Assembly: GCA_947496215.1 (NCBI GenBank)
Contig: CANMCF010000002.1
Location: 186,001-250,000 of the forward strand
Reading direction: 5' to 3'
DNA from: an uncultured Bizionia sp.
Lineage (GTDB): Bacteria; Bacteroidota; Bacteroidia; Flavobacteriales; Flavobacteriaceae
Length of the DNA stretch: 64,000 bases
The first letter of the stretch is position 1. Every line of letters begins with the position of its first letter. Both the position numbers and the translations under genes were made by a program. Shown in pieces: positions 1 through 8,780 of the stretch. The notes below the pieces were generated by a model. That model had not been told where the DNA came from. It saw only the letters and a list, made by a program, of their open reading frames with translations, and made no database searches.

Positions 1-683
1 TATGAAAAAATAGAAGCTTCTTGTTTGTTGGATTGGTTCAATACTGCAATCCAACTATTCTTCATTATTGTTTTGTCTATTTTTTGCAAATTCCTTTTGC
101 GAGCCGTATTGTCTGCGATCTTTAAAACGATCAAAGTCACCATATTCACATAATCGCTCAATGGCTGTATTACGTCTTCATCAAACGAAAGTATATTCGC
201 GTTAGTGAGGAACATTAGGTCTTGCTCTACCGAAAGGATTGACCTGTAAGCGTATGATATGGAAGAGTATTGATCGAAGTCAAGCCTGGAAATTGGTATG
301 TAGCCAGAACCATATTGGTATAGGAAGTCACCATTAGCATCTTTTTTGTAGGAGGAAATGGAGTTTACAGCAGGTTTCAAATGATCGAATGCAATTGTTT
401 TGGATTGTACGGCTAGTGCATTTTGGGTACTTTTCTTCCTGAGATGGAGAATAAGTGCTTTTTGAATTTCGATTTTCAAATTACGAGCCTCTTCGTTCAA
501 AGGAGTGCCATATATGAAATCCTCCAAGCGATTTGCTGTCGCGTAGCACTTAGGGTCCTTCTCTTTTTCCAATATGTTTATCTTCTCGATAATTTCAGAA
601 ATGTTCGAGTTTACTTGTGCCATCGTTACAAATGAAACAAGAGAGAAGAACAAGAAAAGACGAAGTCGAAACTGTGGTGTCAT
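1..683 (-). CDS. Exported protein of unknown function, 3' end cut by window edge
   Basis: An open frame runs leftward from an ATG at 681-683 to the window edge without a stop, giving at least 227 codons. The N-terminus is a typical signal peptide (basic MTPQFRLRLF, hydrophobic FFSLVSFV, then a TMAQ-like cleavage site). The mature part is charged and helical (SEIIEKINILEKEKDPKCYATANRLEDF, with a single cysteine) and carries no catalytic motif that I recognise. It is probably periplasmic. A TAnnTTTG-type box lies just upstream at 714-721. No function is proposed. The missing C-terminus may hold the informative domain. Confidence 0.75.
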   Translation of the reverse strand, partial: MTPQFRLRLFLFFSLVSFVTMAQVNSNISEIIEKINILEKEKDPKCYATANRLEDFIYGTPLNEEARNLKIEIQKALILHLRKKSTQNALAVQSKTIAFDHLKPAVNSISSYKKDANGDFLYQYGSGYIPISRLDFDQYSSISYAYRSILSVEQDLMFLTNANILSFDEDVIQPLSDYVNMVTLIVLKIADNTARKRNLQKIDKTIMKNSWIAVLNQSNKQEASIFS

Positions 684-713
684 AATTTTTTTGATGTCGT
701 GATAAAAACTGGT

Positions 714-721
714 CAAATGTA
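714..721 (-). promoter_or_regulatory. Candidate Bacteroidota -7 box (TACATTTG) for the leftward exported protein
   Basis: Read on the minus strand this is TACATTTG, matching the Bacteroidota TAnnTTTG consensus, about 30 bases upstream of the ATG at 683. I see no clear -33 TTTG at the usual spacing. A very similar stretch (TACATTTA with similar flanks) precedes the next leftward gene at about 1815-1822. Confidence 0.4.
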
Positions 722-833
722 CTACAAATAACAGTAGTTTTTAAACATAGATGCATCATAGGTGATGATGAGTTCTATGGAATTATTATCCAAATGCAGT
801 TTTGCAATTGGGAATGCTTCCATAACAGAGTGC

Positions 834-1721
834 CTATTGAAAAATCACGATTCCCATATCTTCATATTCATAGTACATCACATCGTACCCCCAAATGGTC
901 GTTGCCGTAGGTATGCAAGCATCGTTTTCAATGCAAATCAAGAAGTTGTTCAGTTTTTCCAATTTGGAGTAGACTATTTCAGGAGTTCCATGGGCCCCAA
1001 ACAGCTTGTAGTCTGGAGTCAATGTGGAAATGAGGTACTCTATGCTTTCCTTATAGGGTAGAAGGTCATTATCGTCAAATAAAAACAATGAGCCATTATA
1101 TAGGTAATCTCCCAAAAAAGCCATTTTGTTGGTCTTGTCTACAATGGCCACGGATTCATCCGTATGTCCAGGAATGCTTACCAATTGTATGATTCTATTT
1201 CCTAGATCTATGTCGGTATTGATTGGTAACCATTCATTTACTTGTGTTTGAGAAGGATAATCTCCAATGAATAAATCCTCGCTTGTGAAATTATAGGTGT
1301 CATCGATGGAAACAGCTTGTCTTAAAAAAGGTAGGTCAGGAAAACCAATGGTATTGAACTCCGAAATGTTTTGATTGTGGTCAAAATGAAAATGCGAAAG
1401 CAATAGAGTTGTCGGTAACTGTGTCAACTCTTCTATGACGGGTTTGATCTTAAATCCATTCACAGATTGATTTTCTCCAGAACCAGTGTCGAACATCATT
1501 GCTCTGTTGTCCCCAACAAGTAGATAGCTCACATTGTCTTGGGAACTGTCAGGCTCCTCTATAACATAGGTTCTTGGTTCTTGGTAACTAACATTGAACC
1601 AGTCGTGATCAATGGATACAACAGTATAGTTTTCTGATTCTTGAAGGACTACCTCCTCATCTTTGCAAGTAGTTAACAAGATTAGTAAAAGAGCGGTTTT
1701 AAAAAGAGTTTTCGTTTTCAT
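834..1721 (-). CDS. MBL-fold metallo-hydrolase lipoprotein
   Basis: This 295-residue protein has a lipoprotein signal peptide with LLTTC ending at Cys19, so it is probably anchored in an envelope membrane. It carries the metallo-beta-lactamase fold metal motif HFHFDH at residues 110-115, a further histidine in IPGHTDES (about 186), an aspartate in FLGDYLYNG (about 205) and a late histidine in FGAHG (about 244). That is the full binuclear zinc site of the superfamily. The strand order (YLLVGDNRAMMFDTGSG before the HxHxDH) matches thiol-ester hydrolase or lactonase-like MBL proteins rather than a proven beta-lactamase. The substrate cannot be told. It is monocistronic by appearance, sharing a short divergent spacer with the gene to its right. 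Confidence 0.85.
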   Translation of the reverse strand: MKTKTLFKTALLLILLTTCKDEEVVLQESENYTVVSIDHDWFNVSYQEPRTYVIEEPDSSQDNVSYLLVGDNRAMMFDTGSGENQSVNGFKIKPVIEELTQLPTTLLLSHFHFDHNQNISEFNTIGFPDLPFLRQAVSIDDTYNFTSEDLFIGDYPSQTQVNEWLPINTDIDLGNRIIQLVSIPGHTDESVAIVDKTNKMAFLGDYLYNGSLFLFDDNDLLPYKESIEYLISTLTPDYKLFGAHGTPEIVYSKLEKLNNFLICIENDACIPTATTIWGYDVMYYEYEDMGIVIFQ

Positions 1722-1978
1722 TTTTAGAATATTGTTGTTATGAATTTGGACTTAGACCTATTGTTGCATCAATTGAAATTTCACACGAATTTTTACGTCT
1801 AAGACAATACTAGTTAAATGTACCACAATAATTGCGAGTAGTAAAAATAAAGTATTCGATAAGAATGATTTAATGCATCGATTGTCAATGTTGAAGGTGA
1901 TTCACAATGGGAATACAGTCTATGCTTGTCATTGTCAAATCAATAATTCGTAAATTTGTAAAAGCAAAGGATAGCCTT

Positions 1979-4354
1979 ATGAAAGATATAAATGACGAAA
2001 TAGAATCTCCATTTAGACTTGTAGTAAGTTTTAACAAGTTTTTGGAACAGTATGAAACTATGGCAAAAAGCGATGATGAATTTGTCGCAGCCAAAGCAAA
2101 ACGCATATTGGAGGCCCAAGAGTCCTTGCCTTTATTGAGGGAAGGATTTAGTGATCCAACACTATTGGAGACCTATAAAAAGGAAATTCGCTTCATTCTT
2201 CAAGATTCATTTAGCGAGGTGTTGACCCTTAATGAGATAAAGACGGCATCAGTGCCGTTTCACAACATCATCTTCAACTCTTCACAACGGTTTCAAAACA
2301 TAATTAAGAATGCAGGAGACGATTTTGAATTAACCATAACGAATATGCCAGAAGATGGGAAGTACATTATTGCTTGTACGATTATCTTGGGGTTTTGCTA
2401 TGGTTATAATCTAAACTTCAAGCGTCCTTTCTTCTATGAGATTCCTGATGCCGACGGAGTGATACATTATTATAAGATCTTGTACAATGCAGATTTCATG
2501 GAAATCATTCCAACGGACAAAGCAGTGAAGATAACACAGGAAGATATAGATGTGTTGATAGATAATTTTGACAACATAGAGTTATGGAAAGAAAAGTTTC
2601 CGCCAAATAGTTATTTGTTCAAAGGTTTTGTTATTTCCAATATTTTTGATGTGACGGATGATCAGTCCATTTCCAACATAAAATCCAGTTTGATAGGAAA
2701 GGACAAACGTCATGATCAAAACTTCATAGAAAGCTTCCATGATATTTTTAGTTCTCTTTTAAATTTAAAAGGTCTTCGAGTAGGCTTCACTAAATATAAT
2801 AAGGAGGAGAATGCTTTTGAACGAGTTTACGGGCACGGCATCAGTAGCTTCTTGTTGAATGACCTGGATGTCAACAAGTGTTCTGATACACTATGCAGTT
2901 GGTCTTTTAAAGAATTGCTGGAAAAAAATAAGACAATTTCAATTTCTGACGTAGATAAGAAATATGAACAATCCAAAGGGCACGCAGCTCAAGTAAAGAC
3001 ATTGTACGATCAAGGTATCAAAAGTGCTATTTTGGCTCCAATAGCCAATGATGAAGAATTATTGGGAGTGTTAGAACTAGTGTCGACTCGACCAAAAGTC
3101 TTAAATAGCATCAATGCAAACAAGTTGATAGATGTGATGCCTTATATTCTTTCTGCGGTTGAGCGTTCCAAAGAAGAAGAAGAAAACCTCGTAGAAGTTA
3201 TTATTCAAAAAGAATGTACATCGATTCATCCAAGTGTGCATTGGAAGTTCAAGAAGGAAGCAGAGCGTTTTATAAATGAACAATTTAGAGGAAATCAAGT
3301 AGCATTCAATAAAATTGTCTTTGAAGATGTCTACCCATTGTTTGGACAAATAGACATAAAAGGATCTTCGGAGGCAAGAAATTGGGCAACAAAGGAAGAC
3401 TTGTCATTGCAATTGAATGATGCAAAAAGGATTATACAAAAGGCATTGGATTTGGAGGGGTTGCCAATATACGAACAATACATATTTCAGATAGAAACTT
3501 TCTTAGGGAAGTTGAAATCTAATTTTCAGGTGGATAGTGAGCAGCAGATCAATACATTCTTTGAAAATGAAATTACTACATTGTTAAAATACAGAATGAC
3601 CTCGAAGGAATTGGAAGTAGACATAGCTGCATATTTCAATAGCCTGGACGATAAAGTGAAGATTGTTTACAAGCATAGGAAGGATTATGACGATACAGTA
3701 AGCTTGGTCAACAAGAAAATGGCAAGCCTATTGGATGAAAAGCAAGTGGAGGCACAAAAAATGTATCCACATTTCTTTGAGCGTTTTAAAACCGATGGAG
3801 TGGAACACAACATGTACATTGGGGAGTCCATAACAAAGGAAGAGAGTTTCAATCCCATTTATCTGTACAATTTAAGATTATGGCAATTGCAAGTCATGTG
3901 TGAAATGGAAAATGCCTATTACCAAATGCAATCCGAATTCCCGATAGCATTGGATGTGGCCTCGATGATTTTGGTGTTCAATCAACCATTATCAATAAGT
4001 TTCAGGATGGATGAGAAGCAATTCGATGTCGATGGGACTTACAATGCACGTTACGAAGTCGTGAAAAAACGAGTAGACAAAGCCTATATAAAGGGAACGA
4101 AGAAACGGATTACGGAGAAAGGAAAGATCACAATCGTATACTCCCAAAAACAAGACGAAAGAGAATATTTGCGCTATGTTGAGTTTTTGCAATCCAAGAA
4201 ATATTTGGATACCGATGTCGAGATTGTGGAATTGGAGGATCTGCAAGCCGTAACCGGGTTAAAAGCCATTCGCGTTAGTGTACTATACAACAAGGCTGGG
4301 GAAGAGAAAGAGTTCTATACCTACAGTGACTTAATGAAGACCATTAAAGCATAG
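1979..4354 (+). CDS. GAF domain-containing protein
   Basis: The frame opens at 1907 (815 residues), but I prefer the in-frame ATG at 1979. The protein then begins MKDINDEIESPFRLVVSFNKF, a more natural start than the preceding 24 basic/hydrophobic residues; the 1907 start remains possible. The middle (about residues 245-390 from the 1979 start) has the look of a GAF sensor domain, with SFHDIFSSLLNLKGLRVGF, then SAILAPIANDEELLGVLEL, the typical last GAF strands. The long C-terminal part is helical without recognisable enzymatic motifs. There is no kinase, cyclase or HTH module, so it is a putative cytosolic signal-sensing protein of unknown output. Its 3' end overlaps the convergent HD/PycTM gene by 11 bases. 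Confidence 0.75.
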   Translation: MKDINDEIESPFRLVVSFNKFLEQYETMAKSDDEFVAAKAKRILEAQESLPLLREGFSDPTLLETYKKEIRFILQDSFSEVLTLNEIKTASVPFHNIIFNSSQRFQNIIKNAGDDFELTITNMPEDGKYIIACTIILGFCYGYNLNFKRPFFYEIPDADGVIHYYKILYNADFMEIIPTDKAVKITQEDIDVLIDNFDNIELWKEKFPPNSYLFKGFVISNIFDVTDDQSISNIKSSLIGKDKRHDQNFIESFHDIFSSLLNLKGLRVGFTKYNKEENAFERVYGHGISSFLLNDLDVNKCSDTLCSWSFKELLEKNKTISISDVDKKYEQSKGHAAQVKTLYDQGIKSAILAPIANDEELLGVLELVSTRPKVLNSINANKLIDVMPYILSAVERSKEEEENLVEVIIQKECTSIHPSVHWKFKKEAERFINEQFRGNQVAFNKIVFEDVYPLFGQIDIKGSSEARNWATKEDLSLQLNDAKRIIQKALDLEGLPIYEQYIFQIETFLGKLKSNFQVDSEQQINTFFENEITTLLKYRMTSKELEVDIAAYFNSLDDKVKIVYKHRKDYDDTVSLVNKKMASLLDEKQVEAQKMYPHFFERFKTDGVEHNMYIGESITKEESFNPIYLYNLRLWQLQVMCEMENAYYQMQSEFPIALDVASMILVFNQPLSISFRMDEKQFDVDGTYNARYEVVKKRVDKAYIKGTKKRITEKGKITIVYSQKQDEREYLRYVEFLQSKKYLDTDVEIVELEDLQAVTGLKAIRVSVLYNKAGEEKEFYTYSDLMKTIKA

Positions 4355-5555
4355 CCGATGCACTTTCTGAAATTTGAAAAGCTATGGCAAAGGCAATCAC
4401 ACTGATAATTATGCCTAGAATAAAAACAGTATAGGTCAAACGTAATATCTTGTATTTTCTATCCAAGACCTTACCTAGGAAGTACAAGTCTTTTTTCATT
4501 GAGGAATAGAGGTAATCTCGATCTTTCATCATTTCACCCATGGCCCATTCAAAGTCGGGAAGACTCATTTTATGGAAATTCCCGAAGAATAACAAGTTTA
4601 CTTTCTTGTTGGCCACATCTTCTTTGGAGAATTTGCCACTAGTTACATTGGGACGAGTGGCTAGTACGGAAAGTACCATGGAGATGACCGTAAACAATAC
4701 GAAGATAATTGTTGGCCAGATTAAATGCTTGTTGGAAGCATTGTCCAATTTTGAAACTAGGTTGGACAATACCAAAGACACGATGATGGCATTTACAGAT
4801 AAGAGTATGTTGGCTTTGGTATCTGCAATGTCACTTAGCGTAATATGGTTGCGAAGTGTAACACGAAACATTGTTTCTATGCCTCTTTCTGGTGTAGCAG
4901 CCTTGTTTTTCTTTAAAACGAGTTCTTCTGCCTTGTTCTTATCCTTTTTTTCTTCAGATTTATGCTTTTTTAGTGTTTTTAACAAGGTTACAAGGTTTCT
5001 ATCTTTCCCTTTTTGCCAATTGTTAATGGCGAAATCACTATGAAAACGATGGTGTTTTGTATAAAAGACTATGTTTTCTTGAGTCCATTCACTGTCCGTA
5101 TATGCCTTGTTGGTTCCCAATTCCCATTCAGCCCTCAACAAATCGCTTATCTCTGCATAGCTCTTACTTTTGAAATGAGCACAATCAGCATCTCGAATTA
5201 TTTTTTCAGAATTTGTCTTTGGTTCGTAATTCATTTTTGTAGCCTCTATCAACTGGGAAATTTCAGAGATGTACGAAGCATCAACATTGTGTTCTTCTAA
5301 AAAAGTAGTTGCAATTTTTATGCTTTCATCTTCATGGTGTTCACAGCCGTTAACATATCCAACATCATGAAACCACGCAGCAATGATAAGATTGTCTGTT
5401 TCTTTTTTAGAGATTTTTTCACCTACAGCCAATATCTTTGCGAATTTCACCACTCGCTGTGTGTGATTTAAATTATGATATAAAAAAGAGGAAGGGAGCT
5501 TGGTTGTAAGTAAAGAAGTAACGAATTTTTCAGCCTCGGCAATAATGATGTCCAT
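4344..5555 (-). CDS. HD-domain phosphohydrolase fused to Pycsar-effector-type membrane domain (DUF5706/PycTM)
   Basis: This 403-residue protein has two parts. Residues 1-190 form an HD-type metal-dependent phosphohydrolase domain: H31 (LNHTQRVVKFA), H63-D64 (AAWFHDVGYVNG) and D122/D124 (RDADCAHF). After a charged linker (about 195-225), residues 230-403 match the PycTM/DUF5706 domain. It has the conserved RNHITLSDIADTKAN motif followed by hydrophobic segments at about 251-268, 280-298 and 372-394, and the ATRPN motif at about 299-303. PycTM domains are the membrane effectors of pyrimidine-cyclase (Pycsar) anti-phage systems. HD-PycTM fusions are also found in Bacteroidota without an obvious cyclase, and none is encoded here. 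A cyclic-nucleotide or nucleotide hydrolase coupled to membrane perturbation is plausible but unproven. Confidence 0.8.
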   Translation of the reverse strand: MDIIIAEAEKFVTSLLTTKLPSSFLYHNLNHTQRVVKFAKILAVGEKISKKETDNLIIAAWFHDVGYVNGCEHHEDESIKIATTFLEEHNVDASYISEISQLIEATKMNYEPKTNSEKIIRDADCAHFKSKSYAEISDLLRAEWELGTNKAYTDSEWTQENIVFYTKHHRFHSDFAINNWQKGKDRNLVTLLKTLKKHKSEEKKDKNKAEELVLKKNKAATPERGIETMFRVTLRNHITLSDIADTKANILLSVNAIIVSLVLSNLVSKLDNASNKHLIWPTIIFVLFTVISMVLSVLATRPNVTSGKFSKEDVANKKVNLLFFGNFHKMSLPDFEWAMGEMMKDRDYLYSSMKKDLYFLGKVLDRKYKILRLTYTVFILGIIISVIAFAIAFQISESASAML

Positions 5556-5694
5556 AATTAATTACGATTTATTTAGTAAAAGTACTAAACTTTAATTTAG
5601 TTGAATTCTATTTTGTTGACTAATGGAAATGTAAGCATTAAATGGTATTTTAGATGTTTCGTCGTTTAAAATGGGAGAATCTTAAAAAAAATCA

Positions 5695-6732
5695 ATGATT
5701 AAAAAAGTCGAAACAGAAATTAACAAAGTATATTTTATAAATAAATATACGATGGTGCATATCCTAGAAGGAACGGGTAATATTCAAGTCGACTTCAAAA
5801 ATTACAATGATTGGAAGGACAAGGCAATCTATTTGGAAAAGGGGCAATACATTAAATTCCTGTCTGATGATTTTGTTGTTCGTTTCATAGATTTTCCAGA
5901 TGAAATACTATTTGCATCCAAAGATGTGAGGGTTCTATTTAAGCACCTCATTTCGTTGGGGTACATTAATTTCAATGAATGTAAGGACTGTGAGGTTTTT
6001 TTGAAAAATACGGTTTTCAATGAAAAGATGAGTCATATAATAGATGTCTCCACAGAACAATGGTATTGGCAAAACCCATTTCAGGCGAACAAGGAGGAAT
6101 ACCAATTGATCTTTGATGTAAAAGATATTATAGATATGGAGTTTTCCAGTAAAATCAATACAACCTCCTTGATTGACCACATAGTGAATACGCAGTATAA
6201 CGTGCAACACTTGGTAAAGGACAAATTAGGTCTTTCCATAAGTAAATTGATTAGGAACAAGCAGTTTTTGGAATCTAAAAAGGATATTGCATTCACAGGT
6301 AAGAGCATTCAGGAGATCGCCTATGATCAAGGTTTCAAAGATCCAGCATACTTCAATAGAAACTTTAAAAAAGTGGTAGGGCAAACCCCTGGGCAGTTTA
6401 GAGATACTTTCGATTTCGAAAATCGAGATACCTTTTCGCAAGATCTTATCGAACTCATTCAATTGTTCCACAGAGAACAACATAAGCTGGGCTTCTATGC
6501 TCAAAAAATGAATATTAGTGTAAAGGCGCTTTCAAAAAAAATTAAAGAAAAAATGAATACGTCGGTTGGACAGCTCATTCGTTCGGAAATCATCGTTTCT
6601 GCAAAGACGATGCTGGACAACGGAGAGAACGTGAAAAATGTCGCCCATGCCCTGGGTTTTGAGGAAGCCAATCACTTTTCATCGTTCTTTACCAATTACG
6701 TAGGTACTTCACCATCTAACTACAAAAACTAA
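5695..6732 (+). CDS. AraC-family regulator with two tandem AraC DNA-binding regions
   Basis: This 345-residue protein has an N-terminal ligand/sensor part (about 1-150) of unknown specificity. The first AraC-type helix-turn-helix region is at about 157-240 (SIQEIAYDQGFKDPAYFNRNFKK, then GQTPGQFR). A second complete AraC-type region is at about 248-345 (NVKNVAHALGFEEANHFSSF, then GTSPSNY). The two are clearly related to the same motif (hxIAxxxGFxxxxxFxxxFkxxxGxxPxxaR). Most AraC proteins have only one such region. It precedes the NTF2-like and YHS genes and is the most obvious candidate regulator for them. The region is rich in paralogous AraC genes (see 7802 and 8781). Confidence 0.85.
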   Translation: MIKKVETEINKVYFINKYTMVHILEGTGNIQVDFKNYNDWKDKAIYLEKGQYIKFLSDDFVVRFIDFPDEILFASKDVRVLFKHLISLGYINFNECKDCEVFLKNTVFNEKMSHIIDVSTEQWYWQNPFQANKEEYQLIFDVKDIIDMEFSSKINTTSLIDHIVNTQYNVQHLVKDKLGLSISKLIRNKQFLESKKDIAFTGKSIQEIAYDQGFKDPAYFNRNFKKVVGQTPGQFRDTFDFENRDTFSQDLIELIQLFHREQHKLGFYAQKMNISVKALSKKIKEKMNTSVGQLIRSEIIVSAKTMLDNGENVKNVAHALGFEEANHFSSFFTNYVGTSPSNYKN

Positions 6733-6839
6733 AAGTGCAATTTTCTGCGCCTTTTCTGTAGGCCTTTAGTGACCATTCGTCTTGATATTTGCAGTGTAAT
6801 TACAAAATATGATTTGTTTAATCACTAAAAAATATAAAA

Positions 6840-7193
6840 ATGAACATTAAAGAACAAGCTACACAAATGGACAACGTCGTATCCAAAGGAGCAATAGTAG
6901 ATGCCGTAAAACAATTTTTTGCGGAAAGTGCCACCACTTCAGATTATAATGGTCTAGCGACGACCAACAAGCAACAAATGGTCGAGAAAATGGAAGGTTT
7001 TGCAGGAGCCATAGCGGCAGTGAATGGCATTACCCATCATCATACGATCGTAGATGGAAATGTATCCGCTTCGGAGTTTACTTTCGATTTCGACATGAAA
7101 GACAACAGTAAGATCTACTGGCATGAAATAATTCGTCGCGTATGGAACAACAATGGAGAAGTCATTCAAGAAGAATACTTCAACGCACAATAA
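6840..7193 (+). CDS. NTF2-like (SnoaL-type) small protein
   Basis: A 117-residue soluble protein with the pattern of the NTF2/SnoaL alpha+beta cone fold: an N-terminal helix with a short acidic loop, then alternating strands ending in YWHEIIRRVWNNNGEVIQEEYFNA, the typical final strand motif of this family. Such proteins are either small-molecule isomerases/cyclases or ligand-binding stress proteins. No catalytic dyad can be assigned. It lies 107 bases after the AraC gene and 35 bases before the YHS gene, so it is likely co-transcribed with the latter. Confidence 0.7.
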   Translation: MNIKEQATQMDNVVSKGAIVDAVKQFFAESATTSDYNGLATTNKQQMVEKMEGFAGAIAAVNGITHHHTIVDGNVSASEFTFDFDMKDNSKIYWHEIIRRVWNNNGEVIQEEYFNAQ

Positions 7194-7228
7194 TCAAATA
7201 CAAATAACAACACTAAAGATACAGACAA

Positions 7229-7702
7229 ATGAAAAATATAATGAAAACCTCAGTTTTGATACTTGCTCTAATGGTTGGAATCACGGCTTTCGCACAAGAT
7301 AAAATGGCAAACAATTTGGATAACAGCAATATTGCCTTACAAGGATACAGTCCTGTTTCTTATTTGGATTTGGGTATAGCCCAAAAAGGACTGAAGGAGT
7401 ATAAGTCGGAATACGAAAAAGTGGTATATTATTTTACCTCTGCAGAACAAAAAGCAACGTTTGACAAGGCCCCGAGTAAATACAAGCCGCAATATGGGGG
7501 ATTTTGTGCATTTGGAGCTTATGCAGGAGCAAAGTTTAGACCAGACCCAAATAAATTCTTGGTAAAAGATGGAAAATATTTTTTGTTCCTTTATAACTTA
7601 GAGTTGGATGCACAACAACTGTGGATGGCAGAAAAAAATCATGGTAAATTGGTGTCCATGGCAAACAAGAATTGGACAAAATTAAGTAAAACGCACAATT
7701 AA
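7229..7702 (+). CDS. Exported YHS-domain protein
   Basis: A 157-residue protein with a cleavable signal peptide (MKNIMKTSVLILALMVGITAFAQ). The body matches the secreted YHS-type protein common in Flavobacteria: ALQGYSPVSYLD, then YYFTSAEQKATFDKAPSKYKPQYGGFCAFG, then a C-terminal WMAEKNHGK region. YHS proteins are associated with metal binding (one cysteine in GGFCAFG is visible). The physiological role is unknown. An intrinsic terminator directly follows, closing the NTF2-like/YHS transcription unit. Confidence 0.85.
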   Translation: MKNIMKTSVLILALMVGITAFAQDKMANNLDNSNIALQGYSPVSYLDLGIAQKGLKEYKSEYEKVVYYFTSAEQKATFDKAPSKYKPQYGGFCAFGAYAGAKFRPDPNKFLVKDGKYFLFLYNLELDAQQLWMAEKNHGKLVSMANKNWTKLSKTHN

Positions 7703-7729
7703 TTTTTTTAAATACTTAATGTTAAAGGG

Positions 7730-7771
7730 AAAGTCTGTCGATAATATTTAATATCATTGACAGACTTTTTT
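7730..7771 (+). terminator. Intrinsic terminator after the YHS gene
   Basis: Left arm AAAGTCTGTC (7730-7739) pairs perfectly with GACAGACTTT (7759-7768) across an AT-rich loop that itself can partly pair, and is followed by a T run. The hairpin covers the TTG at 7757, which therefore is unlikely to start the following AraC gene. Confidence 0.85.
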
Positions 7772-7801
7772 GTTAATCAACTATTAAACATTTCTAATAA
7801 A

Positions 7802-8635
7802 ATGAACTTTAAATACACCAAGTTTACCGATCAAGGGAGTCTCTTTTTGACAGATTTCAATTGTGCTTCATTCGATAAACGTTTAGGCGAAGGTGATTTT
7901 TATAAAATAGTTTGGGCAAAGGACAAGGATATTTTAATCCGGGTCGATGGGTATTCCGTAGACCTGAAAAAGAATCAAGTGTTATTTTGTACGCCATATA
8001 ATAAAATATATTTGGAGCCCTATTTAAAAGGAGCCATCTCATATATTTTCAATAGAGAGTTTTATTGCATCAGAGATCATGATCATGAAGTATCCTGCAA
8101 TGGGCTTTTGTTCTTGGGAACATCTGAGCCCATAAAAATCGATTTGACGGAAAAAGAACGTAAGAGCTATGAATTACTGTTTATGTTTTTTGAAGAAGAA
8201 TTCGAAACCAAGGATCAAATACAAGGGGAGATGCTACTCGTATTGTTGAAACGACTTTTGATAAAATCGGTAAGACTCGTGAAGAGAACAATGGTAGATA
8301 CAGAATTGAGTCAAACAAAGATAGACATTGTAAGGCAGTTTAATTTATTGGTGGATGAGCACTTCAAGGAAAAACATAAAGTTTCCGATTATGCAGAATT
8401 GCTTAACAAATCTCCAAAGACATTGGCAAATGCTTTTGCCAAGTATAATGACAAATCCCCATTGCAAATAATAAACGAAAGGGTAATTCTTGAGGCAAAA
8501 AGACTTTTGTCCTTTTCGGAGAAATCATCAAAGGAGATCGCTAATAATCTAGGTTTTCTCGAAGCTTCGCATTTTTCTAAGTTTTATAAAAATCAAACAG
8601 GGGAATCACCTACATCTTATAGGAAGAGAGAATAG
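7802..8635 (+). CDS. AraC-family transcriptional regulator
   Basis: A 277-residue protein from the ATG at 7802. A TTG at 7757 would give 15 more residues but sits inside the upstream terminator, so the ATG is chosen. The N-terminal part resembles a cupin-like sensor (IVWAKDKDILIRVDGYSVDLKKNQVLFCTPYNK). The C-terminal ~100 residues are a standard AraC DNA-binding domain with VSDYAELLNKSPKTLANAF as first helix-turn-helix and SSKEIANNLGFLEASHFSKFYK then GESPTSYRK as second. It is separated from the YHS gene by a terminator. Its target is probably local but cannot be told from the sequence. Confidence 0.9.
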   Translation: MNFKYTKFTDQGSLFLTDFNCASFDKRLGEGDFYKIVWAKDKDILIRVDGYSVDLKKNQVLFCTPYNKIYLEPYLKGAISYIFNREFYCIRDHDHEVSCNGLLFLGTSEPIKIDLTEKERKSYELLFMFFEEEFETKDQIQGEMLLVLLKRLLIKSVRLVKRTMVDTELSQTKIDIVRQFNLLVDEHFKEKHKVSDYAELLNKSPKTLANAFAKYNDKSPLQIINERVILEAKRLLSFSEKSSKEIANNLGFLEASHFSKFYKNQTGESPTSYRKRE

Positions 8636-8731
8636 TTTCTTTTATTGAATTTATCCTTTTTGACTATCTTTTTTAGTAAAATTAACAACTATTAAGGAAA
8701 AATGTCCATTTTTTCTAAGTGAGATACAATC

Positions 8732-8739
8732 TACATTTG
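8732..8739 (+). promoter_or_regulatory. Candidate -7 box (TACATTTG) for the AraC gene at 8781
   Basis: TACATTTG matches the Bacteroidota TAnnTTTG consensus 42 bases before the ATG. There is no obvious -33 TTTG at standard spacing. Confidence 0.45.
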
Positions 8740-8780
8740 TACCATAAACAATGGTATTATAAATAGAGAGAGCTATCTAA

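Noticed and set aside
7757-7801. TTG start giving a 292-residue AraC protein
   Set aside because: The codon lies in the right arm of the terminator hairpin of the previous gene; the ATG at 7802 is a better start.
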